This document shows positions 62,606 to 64,000 of a DNA stretch of 64,000 nt, one piece after another (position 1 is the stretch's first letter; the number at the start of each line of letters is the position of its first letter). The DNA is from Arenibacter arenosicollis (lineage in GTDB: Bacteria; Bacteroidota; Bacteroidia; Flavobacteriales; Flavobacteriaceae), in contig NZ_JACLHY010000015.1 of the NCBI RefSeq assembly GCF_014397245.1, positions 53,629-117,628 of the forward strand, given 5' to 3'. Under the pieces are notes generated by a model. It made no database searches. It worked only from the letters and a program-made list of their open reading frames with translations, and was not told where the DNA came from. The position numbers and the translations under genes are program-made.

Positions 62606-63360
62606 TTCCCCTCTTCCAATAGTTCCAAATAGGACCTGCTATGGGTTACCAAAAAATCGATCAGCTGAAATTCATTACGCTTTTGCAACAAAGACCTTTC
62701 TGGTAATTGGGTATCACAGTACAGCAAAAAATCGTCTATTTTATCCTGTGGCAGTTTAAGGTCCAATACAAAAAACTCATCGTCATATACTTGCCTTAGC
62801 ACCTCACTTACCCTTAAAGGCTCGCGCTCTACCTCGGTATTATCCCCTTTTGCCGCCAACATCAGTGCCTTAAAAATATTCACGAAATTAAGTCCGTCCT
62901 TCATTCCCTTGTCGGCATTGGACATGGCAATATTTTCCACCTCCGTTAAACGGTCTGTTTCATAATCATATTCCCGTGCCAGGAATTCCTTGTTTTGGGC
63001 TTGAAGAAATTTCTCCTGATTTTCCGGTGTTACCACCACCTCGTCCAGCTCGGTCACCTTTTCATTCACCTCTACCACCAATCTGTTATTATCCAAAATA
63101 TCTTGGGTAATCTTAACCACCATCAACTGATAGTTTATAGCCGTAAATACCAGTTCGTCACCTTCCTTCACCAAAATCCCAAATTCACCTTTATCATTGG
63201 TAATCGTAGCCCTTTCAGTGGTAACATTAATAACATTCTCATTAGGAACGTTCACATTTCTATAAAGTACTTGTCCTCTTAAATATTGTCTGTCATCATC
63301 CTGTGAATATGAAAATGTTACACATAAAAGGAAAAGAAATAGGAGAATTCTATTTTGCAT
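62599..63360 (-). CDS. Carboxypeptidase-like regulatory domain protein
   Basis: A 253-residue exported protein (signal ending 'VTFSYSQ', about residue 20). It has the regulatory-like domain ('LRGQVLYRNVNVPNENVINV', 'NDKGEFGILVKEGDELVFTA') and a C-terminal half with 'LPQDKIDDFLLYCD'. It is a paralog of the protein at 61325 with the same C-terminal motif. Its stop codon lies within the last heptamer unit of the repeat region. Confidence 0.82.
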   Translation of the reverse strand: MQNRILLFLFLLCVTFSYSQDDDRQYLRGQVLYRNVNVPNENVINVTTERATITNDKGEFGILVKEGDELVFTAINYQLMVVKITQDILDNNRLVVEVNEKVTELDEVVVTPENQEKFLQAQNKEFLAREYDYETDRLTEVENIAMSNADKGMKDGLNFVNIFKALMLAAKGDNTEVEREPLRVSEVLRQVYDDEFFVLDLKLPQDKIDDFLLYCDTQLPERSLLQKRNEFQLIDFLVTHSRSYLELLEEGKQ

Positions 63361-63583
63361 TTTTTTATTTAAAATTAGATAAATTAAGCATCAAATGTCC
63401 TATTTTTCTTAAAGAAATAAACTAAAAACGCCTTTTTATCCAATAACGGCATAAAGAAAATGTAAGTTAAGATCATAAAAAAGACATAGACCTTTAAACT
63501 TTTGTTAATTTGTAGCCTTTCCCCTCACAAGGGTTGGGGTATGGAACCAGAGACCCCGCCATATTGGAGGGGGATGGCTCCAC
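63361..63583. other. Noncoding region between the last gene and the tandem array
   Basis: AT-rich sequence upstream of the minus-strand carboxypeptidase-regulatory-like gene. The last 50 bp ('CCCCGCCATATTGGAGGGGG') resemble a degenerate unit of the following array. No gene or clear promoter box is seen. Confidence 0.5.
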
Positions 63584-64000
63584 CATCGTATTTCAATGCG
63601 CAAAATGCTTTTGAAATCCGGTCAGAAGATCAATCCACCGGTCCTAGAAACCGGATACAACATTGGACCACGCCAAATGGCGCGGTTAGTTCGACCATCG
63701 TATTTCAATGCGCAAAATGCTTTTGAAATCCGGTCAGAAAATCAAAACCCCGGCCCAAAAAACCGGATACAACATTGGACCACGCCAAATGGCGTGGTTA
63801 GTTCGACCATCGTATTTCAATGCGCAAAATGCTTTTGAAATCCGGGTCAGTAGATCATACCACCGGCCCAAGGAACCGGATACAACATTGGACCACGCCA
63901 AATGGCGTGGTTAGTTCGACCATCGTATTTCAATGCGCAAAATGCTTTTGAAATCCGGGTCAGTAGATCATACCACCGGCCCAAGGAACCGGATACAACA
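63584..64000. repeat. 112-bp tandem repeat array (continues beyond the window)
   Basis: Units starting CATCGTATTTCAATGCGC occur at 63584, 63696, 63808 and 63921, spaced 112, 112 and 113 bp; the fourth is cut by the window end. Each unit contains a palindrome, CCACGCC-AAAT-GGCGTGG (the first copy has one mismatch), and two CCGG blocks flanking a variable 8- to 9-bp stretch. Frames inside it change with every unit because 112 is not a multiple of 3, so coding is unlikely. Confidence 0.9.

Noticed and set aside
63502..63914. Three overlapping frames of 68-80 residues in the tandem array, each with MRKMLLKSGQ
   Set aside because: They are copies of the same repeat read in shifting frames, because the unit of 112 bp is not divisible by 3. 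No protein fold is expected.
63584..64000. Reading the tandem array as CRISPR
   Set aside because: Units are 112 bp and near-identical over their whole length; there are no unique spacers of constant size and no cas genes.

Overview
The window is a 64 kb AT-rich chromosomal stretch from a member of the Bacteroidota, most likely a marine Flavobacteriaceae. Three things point there. Gene order matches that group (pyrE, SRPBCC, birA, rsfS, ftsH, LUD, cdsA, psd). Signal peptides end in short AQ/SQ-type sites. Several start regions carry the Bacteroidota -7 box TAnnTTTG, once with a -33 TTTG at exactly 19 bp. I saw no rRNA or tRNA genes, insertion sequence, prophage or CRISPR array.

Layout. 1-6.3 kb: end of pyrE, an SRPBCC protein, birA (opposite strand), then a tight operon rsfS-ftsH-LUD-cdsA-psd-ACBP joining ribosome silencing, membrane proteolysis and phospholipid synthesis. 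6.3-17.5 kb: a membrane di-iron hydroxylase, a hybrid histidine kinase with receiver and HPt-like domains facing a LytTR regulator, a vanadium-haloperoxidase-like lipoprotein, a DoxX-like protein, an outer-membrane barrel, an atypical SDR with a zinc ribbon, a secreted orphan and a HopJ-family protein. 17.6-26.5 kb: an eight-gene minus-strand operon headed by a LacI repressor with two inverted-repeat operators. It encodes a PmoA-like (DUF6807) lipoprotein, two Tat-exported Gfo/Idh/MocA oxidoreductases, a DUF1080 3-keto-glycoside hydrolase-like lipoprotein, a NagA-like deacetylase with a signal peptide, an NRAMP-like transporter without the metal ligands, and a NagB-like deaminase. It looks like an envelope amino-sugar or keto-sugar pathway. 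26.5-28.5 kb: a CDP-alcohol phosphatidyltransferase and a cytosolic Gfo/Idh/MocA enzyme.

28.7-32.1 kb: a kaiC-kaiB-kaiB-PAS histidine kinase operon, clock-like and with no kaiA, preceded by 635 bp without a gene and a perfect 10-bp inverted repeat. 32.7-49.5 kb: mostly housekeeping genes (valS, DUF1573, a PDZ aspartyl protease, an aminotransferase, murB, two ECF sigma factors and an anti-sigma factor, lipA, gap, a TPR hybrid kinase, lpxK, a Nif3-like protein and a coiled-coil protein whose zinc ribbon has lost its cysteines). 49.5-58 kb: kynurenine monooxygenase and kynureninase, a ClpP paralog, an MFS transporter, an acetyltransferase, an O-methyltransferase, a PAP2 phosphatase and TatA.

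58-64 kb: an M1 metallopeptidase, a DUF6702 protein and two paralogous carboxypeptidase-regulatory-like proteins. These lie among unusual noncoding repeats: four arrays of degenerate 7-bp units in strict phase, a 165-bp tandem duplication containing a REP-like palindrome, and a 112-bp hairpin-rich tandem array running off the window end.

The most interesting parts are the Kai module, the LacI-controlled envelope sugar operon with its metal-site-less NRAMP protein, and the repeat region at 61.1-64.0 kb. All functions are inferred from sequence features recognised by eye; no database search was run.
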